Assembly (NCBI GenBank): GCA_017553325.1
Contig: JAFZMH010000009.1
Coordinates: forward strand, 124,001-188,000
Origin: Clostridia bacterium
GTDB taxonomy: Bacteria > Bacillota > Clostridia > Christensenellales > CAG-917
Reading direction: 5' to 3'
DNA: 64,000 bases
Shown: one piece after another, positions 46,971-54,095 of the stretch
Numbering within the stretch: the stretch's first letter is position 1
How the letters are laid out: each line of letters starts with the position of its first letter
Notes under the pieces: model-generated
Seen by the model: the letters and a program-made list of their open reading frames with translations, nothing else
The model's database searches: none
Told to the model about the DNA's origin: nothing
Made by a program: the position numbers and the translations under genes

Positions 46971-48708
46971 TCTCAAAAAGTACTTCCCGATAGCCAAATC
47001 CTCTATCTTCCAAAGAGAACAGCTTTACGTCAAAGCGAACGAGGATATCTCTCTCGACATCTGCGAAGGCGAGACTATCGGCGTCGTCGGCGAGTCCGGT
47101 TGCGGAAAATCTACCTTTGGTAGAGTCCTCTTGCAACTCTACGATCAAACTGCAGGCGAGAGCATCTACTACGGGCGTACGCTCGCAGAGGTCGCTCCTG
47201 CTTACATCAAGGACACTATCGTTCATATCGGCAAGTATATCGCAAAGTACAAAAAACTCGCGGCGCAAGCCGAAGCATTGCAAAAACAGGTCGACGAGAT
47301 CGGCGAAGACAACGCGGATTTCTTCCTCTTGCAAAAGTGCAACCTTGCAAAGGCAAACGCTAAGACGCAACTCCTTCATATCGTCAAGATAGTCGGCGGT
47401 TTCTTTGCCGTCGAAGACAGACAAGAAGGTTGCAATCAACTCCTTGCAATTCACAATGTGAACGTCCGTATCGCAAAATTGCGCAGTAAACTCGCAACCG
47501 TAAAAACCAAGGTTGAGTACTACGAAGGTCTCGACGACAAGGTCAAAAAGGACGGCACCGTCATCAAGGCGGAAGACAACCCGAAACTTCAGAAATGCCG
47601 TGCTCAAGTGGAATTGTTGCAGGCGGAAATCGATCGCCTCATGGCCTTCAACGACGAGCAACGTGCAAAACTTGCGGAAATCAAGGCGAAGTATAAAGAC
47701 AACGAAGAGTTCTTGAAGTACGACGGAATGACGGATGAAGGCGTCGACCTTGCTCGTCTCAAATACAACGAGATAAGACCATTAAGACGCGATCTCCAAA
47801 TCATCTTCCAAGACCCGTATTCAAGTTTGAACCCGCGTATGACTGTCGGTCAAATCATTGAAGAAGGGCTTGTCACCCACAAGTTCTTCCGTCACGGCGC
47901 AAAAGCCATGAAAGAATACATCATCAAGGTCATGGAAGAGTGCGGTTTGCAAGACTATATGTTGCACCGCTATCCGCACCAATTCTCCGGTGGTCAAAGA
48001 CAGCGTATCTGCATTGCGCGTGCACTTGCGGTCAGACCGAAATTCGTCGTTTGCGACGAATGCGTTTCCGCTCTCGACGTGTCCATTCAATCGCAGATTA
48101 TCAACCTGCTTGACGAACTCAAAGAGAAAGAGAACTTGACTTATCTCTTCATCTCTCACGATTTGTCCGTCGTGCGCTACATCTCGGACAAGATTGCGGT
48201 TATGTATCTCGGCAACCTCGTCGAGTACGCTGATGCGGAGACGATATTCAACGACCCGCGCCATCCGTACACAATCGCGCTTCTTAGTTCTATTCCGACG
48301 ACAGATATCGAGAGTTTGTCCAAGGACAGAATTTTGCTCGAGGGCAATATCCCGAGCCCGATTCGTCCTCCGCAGGGCTGCAAATTCCACACTCGTTGCT
48401 ATATGAAGTGCGACAAGTGCGACAGAGTTCCGCCGCCACTCGTTGAGGTCGAACCCGGTCACTTCGTTGCGTGCCATCGTTTGGAGCAAAAACTCGACAA
48501 AGACGGCAACTATCTGTTCGAATTGCCGAAGATGGTCAAAAAGACCGCAAAGGTTGACGGCGTAAAAGTTGACGTCGGCGCATACGCAAAAAAGGATAAC
48601 GATCTTGTGATTGAACCGGTCGGCGAACCCGTCGAGTCCGTTATGGATCCGGCACCCGAAGCGGCTCCGAAGCAAGAAGAACCGACGGATATCAATGCGA
48701 AAGACTGA
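46933..48708 (+). CDS. oppF: Peptide ABC transporter ATPase, OppF type, with ~190-residue helical insert
   Basis: 591 aa against about 320-330 for OppF. Walker A 'GESGCGKSTFGRVLLQLY' (~53-70), then an insert at ~82-278 rich in Lys, Glu, Ala and Leu ('KYKKLAAQAEALQKQVDEIG', 'KLRSKLATVKTKVEYYEGL', 'QAEIDRLMAFNDEQRAKLAE'), predicted as coiled coil. The Q-loop 'IIFQDPYSSLNPRMT' (~290), signature 'FSGGQRQRICIARA', Walker B 'VVCDECVSALD' and 'ISHDLSV' are intact. A ~60-residue acidic tail ends it. The GTG at 46933 follows AGGAGG by 9 nt and overlaps oppD; an ATG at 46909 would precede that site. Confidence 0.92.
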   Translation: MENTKNKLLSISNLKKYFPIAKSSIFQREQLYVKANEDISLDICEGETIGVVGESGCGKSTFGRVLLQLYDQTAGESIYYGRTLAEVAPAYIKDTIVHIGKYIAKYKKLAAQAEALQKQVDEIGEDNADFFLLQKCNLAKANAKTQLLHIVKIVGGFFAVEDRQEGCNQLLAIHNVNVRIAKLRSKLATVKTKVEYYEGLDDKVKKDGTVIKAEDNPKLQKCRAQVELLQAEIDRLMAFNDEQRAKLAEIKAKYKDNEEFLKYDGMTDEGVDLARLKYNEIRPLRRDLQIIFQDPYSSLNPRMTVGQIIEEGLVTHKFFRHGAKAMKEYIIKVMEECGLQDYMLHRYPHQFSGGQRQRICIARALAVRPKFVVCDECVSALDVSIQSQIINLLDELKEKENLTYLFISHDLSVVRYISDKIAVMYLGNLVEYADAETIFNDPRHPYTIALLSSIPTTDIESLSKDRILLEGNIPSPIRPPQGCKFHTRCYMKCDKCDRVPPPLVEVEPGHFVACHRLEQKLDKDGNYLFELPKMVKKTAKVDGVKVDVGAYAKKDNDLVIEPVGEPVESVMDPAPEAAPKQEEPTDINAKD

Positions 48709-48940
48709 TCCGGAAAAGAAAGAAAGAACCGAGATAAAGCGTAGGGAAGGTTTCTTTGAGTTGATGACGAGACTCAATCAACAAAAGGATATGCTTCCTC
48801 CGGGCGAAAAACTCAAACTTGAAAAAAAAGATTGGTTCGCCCTATTGTTCTCGGCGTTCTATACGCTGTTTTTACCGGCGGCAGTCGTACTTGCGATTCT
48901 TGCGATTTCGGTACTGCTCATCTTTGGATATTTCAGCTGA
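48695..48940 (+). CDS. 81-residue membrane protein closing the transporter operon
   Basis: Starts inside the end of oppF (14-bp overlap) from the ATG at 48695. The first ~48 residues are charged and helical ('KKERTEIKRREGFFELMTRL', 'GEKLKLEKKDWFA'), followed by one long or two short TM segments ('LFSAFYTLFLPAAVVLAILAI', ending 'LLIFGYFS'). No known family. The overlap suggests translational coupling and a link to the transporter. A terminator follows. Confidence 0.72.
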   Translation: MRKTDPEKKERTEIKRREGFFELMTRLNQQKDMLPPGEKLKLEKKDWFALLFSAFYTLFLPAAVVLAILAISVLLIFGYFS

Positions 48941-48941
48941 A

Positions 48942-48970
48942 AAAAGGCAAGCCATTACGGCTTGCTTTTT
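48942..48970 (+). terminator. Rho-independent terminator of the transporter operon
   Basis: GCAAGCC/GGCTTGC stem, loop ATTAC, T tract, with a preceding A run. Confidence 0.88.
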
Positions 48971-49004
48971 CAATTTGCAAAGGATAAAATAGCAAATAAT
49001 TGCC

Positions 49005-49033
49005 TTGCAATTATCGGGTTGCTATGCTAAAAT
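49005..49033 (+). promoter_or_regulatory. Extended -10 promoter of the flavoprotein gene
   Basis: TTGCAA (49005-49010), a 17-bp spacer ending in TATGC, TAAAAT (49028-49033). The ATG is 6 nt downstream. Confidence 0.7.
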
Positions 49034-49039
49034 AATCGT

Positions 49040-50239
49040 ATGGAAAACTTGAAATTTGACGTTATTATCATAGGCGGCGGCGCGGCAGGTTTATTCTTGG
49101 CGGCGGCTCTGCCCGCAAACATCAAGGTCGCGCTTTTGGAGAGCAACGATCGCGTTGGCAAAAAACTGCTTGCGACGGGCAACGGGAAGTGCAATCTCAC
49201 CAACCTCGATATGAATATCGCGCACTACAATCGTCCGGGATACATCGAGGAGTTTCTCGACAAGTTCGACGCTCACGATACGGTTGCGACTTTCGAGAAG
49301 ATGGGCCTCATCACGAAGGCGGTTGACAAAAGAGTGTATCCGTACAGCGAATGCGCTTCGACTGTGCTCGACGTTCTGCGTCGCGCGGTGGACAGAGCGG
49401 GCACTCAAGTATTCTTGTCCCACTACGTCAATTTTATCGAGAATTTCAACGACACTTTCAACGTCCAGGGCATAGTCAAATGCGAGGGCAAGCCGAACGA
49501 GTCTTTCAGCATGTCCTGCAACAGCGTCGTTTTGGCGACGGGTTCTCCTGCGACTTTCGGCAAGGACTGCACGAGCCTGTTTACCGCATTCGGGCACAAG
49601 TGCCGTGAAATGCGTCCGTCCCTTGCTCCCATAAAGACCAACAAGGAGCCTTTGAAGGGGTTGCAAGGCGTGAGAGTCAAGGCAGGCGTGCGTATCGGCT
49701 ATCGCTACGAGGTCGGCGAAGTGCTCTTCAAAGAATTCGGCGTGAGCGGAATAGCGGTGTTTAATATGTCCAGCGAACTCGCTCGCGACAGAGCCAAAAT
49801 CGGCGATATTTTGACGATTGACTTTATGCCCGAGTATTCTCGCGCGGAGGTCGAAGATATTTTGAGAAAGCGCGGCGCAAACCTCACCGTTGGCGAACTT
49901 ATGCTCGGCACTTTCCATTCAAAGGTGCAAGAGCGCATAATCGAAGCGGCAAATTGCTCTCCCGACGAGCCGGCGCAAGCCAAAATCGGCGTGCTCGCAA
50001 ACACGATAAAGAACTACAAATTTGAAATCGAGGGACTTGGCGACGTCAGCCTTGCGCAAGTTATGTCCGGCGGTCTCGACCCACGCGAATTTGATGAAAA
50101 CCTGATGTCTACGCGCGCCAAAAACGCCTATGCGGTTGGCGAAGCGCTCGACATAGACGGGGACTGCGGGGGCTATAATTTGCAGTGGGCTTGGACTTCC
50201 GCTATGACGGTGGCGCGCAGCCTCATGAAAAGTATCTAA
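49040..50239 (+). CDS. HI0933/YhiN-family NAD(P)/FAD-dependent oxidoreductase
   Basis: 399 aa. N-terminal Rossmann FAD-binding motif 'VIIIGGGAAGLFLAAAL' (~7-23) and the family signature 'NDRVGKKLLATGNGKCNLTN' (~38-57), and the C-terminal FAD motif 'GEALDIDGDCGGYNLQWAW'. The family includes the bile-acid enzyme BaiN, but most members have no known substrate. No Shine-Dalgarno; the -10 box ends 6 nt before the ATG. Its stop codon overlaps the start of a repeat element. Confidence 0.92.
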   Translation: MENLKFDVIIIGGGAAGLFLAAALPANIKVALLESNDRVGKKLLATGNGKCNLTNLDMNIAHYNRPGYIEEFLDKFDAHDTVATFEKMGLITKAVDKRVYPYSECASTVLDVLRRAVDRAGTQVFLSHYVNFIENFNDTFNVQGIVKCEGKPNESFSMSCNSVVLATGSPATFGKDCTSLFTAFGHKCREMRPSLAPIKTNKEPLKGLQGVRVKAGVRIGYRYEVGEVLFKEFGVSGIAVFNMSSELARDRAKIGDILTIDFMPEYSRAEVEDILRKRGANLTVGELMLGTFHSKVQERIIEAANCSPDEPAQAKIGVLANTIKNYKFEIEGLGDVSLAQVMSGGLDPREFDENLMSTRAKNAYAVGEALDIDGDCGGYNLQWAWTSAMTVARSLMKSI

Positions 50240-50363
50240 AACCACGCTATTTGGCGACTTGCGGTGTCATAGCGGTTTTGCTCCGATATCGTGTGCGCCT
50301 ATGTGCGCTTTGGTCCTCGCAAAAAGCACTCTTCCTTGCATCTCATCCAAATCGCACGGTTTT
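50238..50363. repeat. Intergenic element, copy A (17-bp terminal inverted repeats)
   Basis: 126 bp. Left end (50238-50254) and right end (50347-50363) are inverted copies with 14 of 17 matches. The left end begins inside the TAA stop of the flavoprotein gene. It shares the 13-mer CTTGCATCTCATC (50335-50347), placed 16 bp before the right end, with copy B, and a central short hairpin. Confidence 0.75.
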
Positions 50364-50408
50364 TGAAGATTAACTTCTCATTATCCAAATAATATTAGGA
50401 GTAAACCC

Positions 50409-50918
50409 ATGTACCGAGAAACCAACAACATCACGAATTTCGTAAAAATCACTATGGAGAGCGGGGACGGTATCGTCGTTGAACTCGACCCCAAAAACGC
50501 GCCTATAACGGTGGCGAACTTTCAAAAACTCGTGGGCATACGCTTTTATGACGGACTCATCTTTCACAGAGTCATAAAGGGCTTTATGATTCAGGGCGGA
50601 GACCCGACGGGCACCGGCATGGGCGGCGCGGACGAGGAAATCAAAGGCGAATTCTTTGTCAACGGCGTGAGAAACAATCTCTCGCACTCCCGCGGAGTGA
50701 TTTCGATGGCGAGAAGTCAGTTTTACAACTCGGCGTCCTCGCAATTCTTCATTTGTCACGCAAATTGCGACTTTTTGGACGGACAATACGCGGCGTTCGG
50801 CAAGGTCGTCGAAGGTATGGAAACGGTGGACAAGATTGCAAACGTAAGGACGAACCGCGGAGACCGTCCGCTGACCGACCAAAAAATGAAGGCTGTAAGG
50901 TTTGTCGAAAAAATCTGA
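50409..50918 (+). CDS. Cyclophilin-type peptidyl-prolyl cis-trans isomerase
   Basis: 169 aa, cytoplasmic (no signal peptide). Cyclophilin motifs: 'FYDGLIFHRVIKGFMIQGGD' with catalytic Arg and Phe/Met/Gln, 'GTGMGGADEEIKGEF', and 'SQFFICHANCDFLDGQYAAF' with the active-site His/Phe equivalents. It assists protein folding. Shine-Dalgarno TAGGAG. It sits just after repeat copy A and has its own terminator. Confidence 0.95.
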   Translation: MYRETNNITNFVKITMESGDGIVVELDPKNAPITVANFQKLVGIRFYDGLIFHRVIKGFMIQGGDPTGTGMGGADEEIKGEFFVNGVRNNLSHSRGVISMARSQFYNSASSQFFICHANCDFLDGQYAAFGKVVEGMETVDKIANVRTNRGDRPLTDQKMKAVRFVEKI

Positions 50919-50924
50919 CAAACT

Positions 50925-50960
50925 GTATGAAAGAGAAGAAAATCTTCTCTTTTTTCATAC
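50925..50960 (+). terminator. Long rho-independent terminator after the cyclophilin gene
   Basis: AAGAGAAGA/TCTTCTCTT stem extended by GTATGA/TCATAC across a 3-nt bulge, with a T run inside the 3' arm. Confidence 0.8.
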
Positions 50961-51025
50961 ATTTGACTATTTACTTTATGAGTTTTTAGTAGTAAAATAA
51001 GTTTAGTATTTGTTTGGGGGACATT

Positions 51026-52981
51026 ATGAAAAAGTTTTTGCTCGTGCTTGCGCTTGTTTTAATCGTTGCCGCCACTTCGATTTTGGCGGTTTCATGCAAT
51101 AAAAACAATTCCGAAATACAAGAACCGCAAAAGACGATAGTTTATCTTGGCGACTCGATTGCAGAGGCGCTTATAGGTCCGTCTCCGCTCAGCGAGAGAG
51201 ACAACTACGGCTATTACGCGCTGCTTGGCAGAACGAACGGTTTCAAATATTACAATCACTCGGTTTCCGGGCACAAGACGTCGGGCAGTATGATGGGTGA
51301 AGATATCGAGGGCGGCATGCTCGCATTGCTCCAACGCGAAGGCGAGTCAGCGACTCTTATGAAAACGCACATCAAAGAGGCTGATATCATTCACATCTCC
51401 ATACTCGGCAACAATCTTTTGCAATACGATTTGGGGCTCTTGATGTTGGAGGTTGCGGATCCCGATTTTGAAGAAAAGTATGAGGCGGGCAAGGCGGCAA
51501 ACGCGGAAAACAAGACGCTCATCAATCTTTTGCATGACGGTGGTCGCGCCACGAGATATTCCGTGAGCAAGGACCAATACGGCAATCGCTGGGAAGTCAA
51601 TTTCAATTTTCCCAACAGCTATCAAGACATCTGCGACATCGTCAGCACTTTGAGAGAGATGAACCCGAATGCAAAGATATTCTTCCAAAAGGTCTACAAC
51701 CCAGTATTCGGCGGCTCTAAGTTCCTCTACAGCAGTTTGATTCAAGAACTCGCTCAAATCACCGACGACGGCAGATTCGGCGCGGAAGGGACGAAGATTA
51801 CGACTATCGAGCAAGTCAGACTCGTAGCGCAAGAACTCCTCAACAAACTCAACGGCATGCTGGACGAATACCTCGAAAACAACCCGGGCTCGATCTATAT
51901 TATCGACGCTAATAAGGCGTTTGACGACTACGCCAGGACCGACGTCAGAAACGGCAAGGTGTATTACGGCACGCTTGAGAGCAATAGCGCAGATTGCAAG
52001 GGCGCGGATCTTATGTTCAGCGACTGGACGCACCCGTCCAATTTGGGACACGCCGTTCTCGCGGCGACAACGCAAGCCAAGTTTGAAGAACTCGGACTTG
52101 CATCACCGAATGCTCTCTCCGTTTACAAGAGCATAAAAGTCGAACAAATCAACAGAATGTACAAGGATTGCGAAGAGTTCCATACCGATGTGGCAATCGG
52201 TTTGATAAATGGGGCGGATAGTTTTGAGGGCGTGAATTTTGCGTATTTTAATATGGTAAAAGGCTTCACTCCGAAGTATGGCGGAGAGCCGCAAGCCGAC
52301 ACGGGAACGCATTTTGAAACGACCAAGCGCTATTCGATAAAGTCAAAGAGTTCTGTTGCAGGCTACTCCTACGGTTTCCTCTCTTGGGTGTTTGAAAAGG
52401 ACGAGAGCTACTTCGAATTTACGTCGGACGGCAAGGTTCACGCGCAAATCAAGACGAAGGCGATTATGCCAATGCTTGAAAGCATATTGACCACGTTCAA
52501 CGTAGATTTGGATTCCGTGGCGTCTACGATTTACGATATTGACCTTGACGACGCCGTGGTTGAGCCTTACGTCGTGGAGATGTTCCCCGGGTTCACCCTC
52601 GACCACGTAGTCGACTCATTTAATCTTATGAAGGACAGTCTCGGGCTCTATCTCATCGGTTTCGACCTTGAAGACGAGGGCATCAGGTCAATTATCGCGG
52701 ACATAGAGCGCACGCACAAAATACCCGAAGACATTCTTGACAAGATCCCCGAAGACTTTACGTTTGGTATTGCCTTCGACGGCGTATACCACATAAAGAC
52801 TGTCAAGGACGCGGAAGGAAACGAGCGTCAGGCGATTTACGTGGGCGGAGCGGTTGCAAACAACCCGAATACTCAACCTTTCATGATATTCACTATCGAC
52901 GAGGACGAATACGGGAGAGAGAGCCTCAAACTGAGCGTTGAGTTTATTATGGTGTCGCTGCTTCTCACCTTGGCGGCATAA
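51026..52981 (+). CDS. SGNH/GDSL-type hydrolase lipoprotein
   Basis: 651 aa. A lipobox ('LAVSC') follows the signal peptide. The SGNH hydrolase domain runs ~35-350: block I 'IVYLGDSIAEALIG' with the catalytic Ser, an Asn-containing 'ISILGNNLLQYD', and block V 'DWTHPSNLGHAVLA' with Asp and His of the triad (~332). The remaining ~300 residues are an unrecognised, probably beta-rich domain with 'YGGEPQADTGTHFETTK'. It may be an esterase acting on cell-surface or carbohydrate esters. The ATG at 51026 follows GGGGGA. The Nudix gene starts 9 bp after it. Confidence 0.88.
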   Translation: MKKFLLVLALVLIVAATSILAVSCNKNNSEIQEPQKTIVYLGDSIAEALIGPSPLSERDNYGYYALLGRTNGFKYYNHSVSGHKTSGSMMGEDIEGGMLALLQREGESATLMKTHIKEADIIHISILGNNLLQYDLGLLMLEVADPDFEEKYEAGKAANAENKTLINLLHDGGRATRYSVSKDQYGNRWEVNFNFPNSYQDICDIVSTLREMNPNAKIFFQKVYNPVFGGSKFLYSSLIQELAQITDDGRFGAEGTKITTIEQVRLVAQELLNKLNGMLDEYLENNPGSIYIIDANKAFDDYARTDVRNGKVYYGTLESNSADCKGADLMFSDWTHPSNLGHAVLAATTQAKFEELGLASPNALSVYKSIKVEQINRMYKDCEEFHTDVAIGLINGADSFEGVNFAYFNMVKGFTPKYGGEPQADTGTHFETTKRYSIKSKSSVAGYSYGFLSWVFEKDESYFEFTSDGKVHAQIKTKAIMPMLESILTTFNVDLDSVASTIYDIDLDDAVVEPYVVEMFPGFTLDHVVDSFNLMKDSLGLYLIGFDLEDEGIRSIIADIERTHKIPEDILDKIPEDFTFGIAFDGVYHIKTVKDAEGNERQAIYVGGAVANNPNTQPFMIFTIDEDEYGRESLKLSVEFIMVSLLLTLAA

Positions 52982-52990
52982 TACTTTCGT

Positions 52991-53536
52991 ATGACTCGGG
53001 ACAAAGATTTAAAAGAAAAGACGATATCCTCCCGTGAACTGTATCACGGGCGGATAATCAATCTGAAAAAAGACGACGTCGAGCTTCCCGACGGAAACCT
53101 ATCTATGCGCGAATACGTCGAGCACCCGGGCGGGGCGGCGATACTTGCCGTGGACGGCGAGGATATGTGGCTGGTGAGACAATTCCGCTATCCGTACGGC
53201 GAAGTGATCGAGGAAATTCCCGCAGGCAAACTGGAAAAGGGCGAAGAGGCAATCGTCACGGCAAAAAGGGAACTCGTCGAGGAGATAGGCTACGACTGCG
53301 ACTCCATCGAGCCTTTCGGGATGATTTACCCAACGCCGGGGTATACGAACGAGCATCTCTATATTTTCCTCGCAAAAGGGCTTAAAAAGCGCGAGAAGCA
53401 TCTTGACGAAGACGAATTCATCTCTGCGCACAAGCGTCCCGTAAAAGCCGTTTTGGACGATATAATGACGGGAAAGATAAAGGACGGCAAAACTTGTTAT
53501 GCCGTAATGAAATATTGTGCAGTATATTTAAAATGA
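52991..53536 (+). CDS. Nudix hydrolase, ADP-ribose pyrophosphatase type
   Basis: 181 aa. The Nudix box is complete: 'GKLEKGEEAIVTAKRELVEE' followed by IGY (~77-99). The opening 'ISSRELYHGRIINLKKDDV' and 'YVEHPGGAAILAV' are typical of ADP-ribose pyrophosphatases (NudF/YqkG-like). It hydrolyses ADP-ribose or a related nucleoside diphosphate. No clear Shine-Dalgarno; it begins 9 bp after the SGNH gene, so re-initiation is likely. A strong terminator follows. Confidence 0.93.
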   Translation: MTRDKDLKEKTISSRELYHGRIINLKKDDVELPDGNLSMREYVEHPGGAAILAVDGEDMWLVRQFRYPYGEVIEEIPAGKLEKGEEAIVTAKRELVEEIGYDCDSIEPFGMIYPTPGYTNEHLYIFLAKGLKKREKHLDEDEFISAHKRPVKAVLDDIMTGKIKDGKTCYAVMKYCAVYLK

Positions 53537-53553
53537 GATTCTTTGCAAAAGAA

Positions 53554-53587
53554 AAACCGCTCAATCGAGCGGTTTCTTTTTTTTTGG
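53554..53587. terminator. Bidirectional terminator between Nudix and small membrane protein genes
   Basis: AAACCGCTC/GAGCGGTTT stem, loop AATC, long T tract on the plus strand and TTTTTC on the minus strand. Confidence 0.9.
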
Positions 53588-53592
53588 AAAGG

Positions 53593-53949
53593 TTATTCCT
53601 CTTTTGCTTCTTCAGCAGGTGCTTCCTCAGCTGCGGGAGTTTCTTCGGCTGCAGGTGCTTCTTCAGCAGGTGCTGCCTCAGCAGGCGCCGCTTCGGCTTC
53701 TTCGAGTTCATCAAGCCACAATACTTTGTCCAACAAGAGGATGCAGCAGAGGTCGACTACGAACAAAATCCAACCGCCGAACACCGCGGCTACGATTGCG
53801 AGAACCACACCGAGAGTGTTGTCTTTGAGCGCGCTCTTCGAGAAACGGCAGAGGTTGGACGGAACGTCCCAAAGCAAGCAGAGAAGTGCTCTCACTACTT
53901 TGCTAAGACCATTGTACCAAGCAAGATACTTTTTTGCGAAATCTTTCAT
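53593..53949 (-). CDS. Small membrane protein with Ala/Glu/Pro-rich tail
   Basis: 118 aa. The N-terminal ~45 residues are amphipathic ('FAKKYLAWYNGLSKVVRALL', then a Cys/Trp/Pro segment). Two close TM segments lie at ~48-80 ('GVVLAIVAAVFGGWILFVVD', 'CCILLLDKVLWL'). The tail from ~86 is low-complexity, built from repeated 'APAEEAPA'-like units. No family recognised. Shine-Dalgarno GGGAGG selects the ATG at 53949. It has its own promoter. Confidence 0.8.
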   Translation of the reverse strand: MKDFAKKYLAWYNGLSKVVRALLCLLWDVPSNLCRFSKSALKDNTLGVVLAIVAAVFGGWILFVVDLCCILLLDKVLWLDELEEAEAAPAEAAPAEEAPAAEETPAAEEAPAEEAKEE

Positions 53950-53988
53950 TTTTATGCCTCCCAGCAATTATAAATTTTTCTTAAGGTT

Positions 53989-54017
53989 ATTATATCATCG
54001 CATATTTCAAAATGCAA
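53989..54017 (-). promoter_or_regulatory. Promoter of the small membrane protein gene
   Basis: Minus strand: TTGCAT (54012-54017), a 17-bp spacer, perfect TATAAT (53989-53994). Confidence 0.7.
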
Positions 54018-54095
54018 CAAAAAGGTTGAAAAATATTCAAAAAAATAGGCTTTAAGTCATACATTTGTCATATAAAACGGCTGTTTTTGGCAAAA

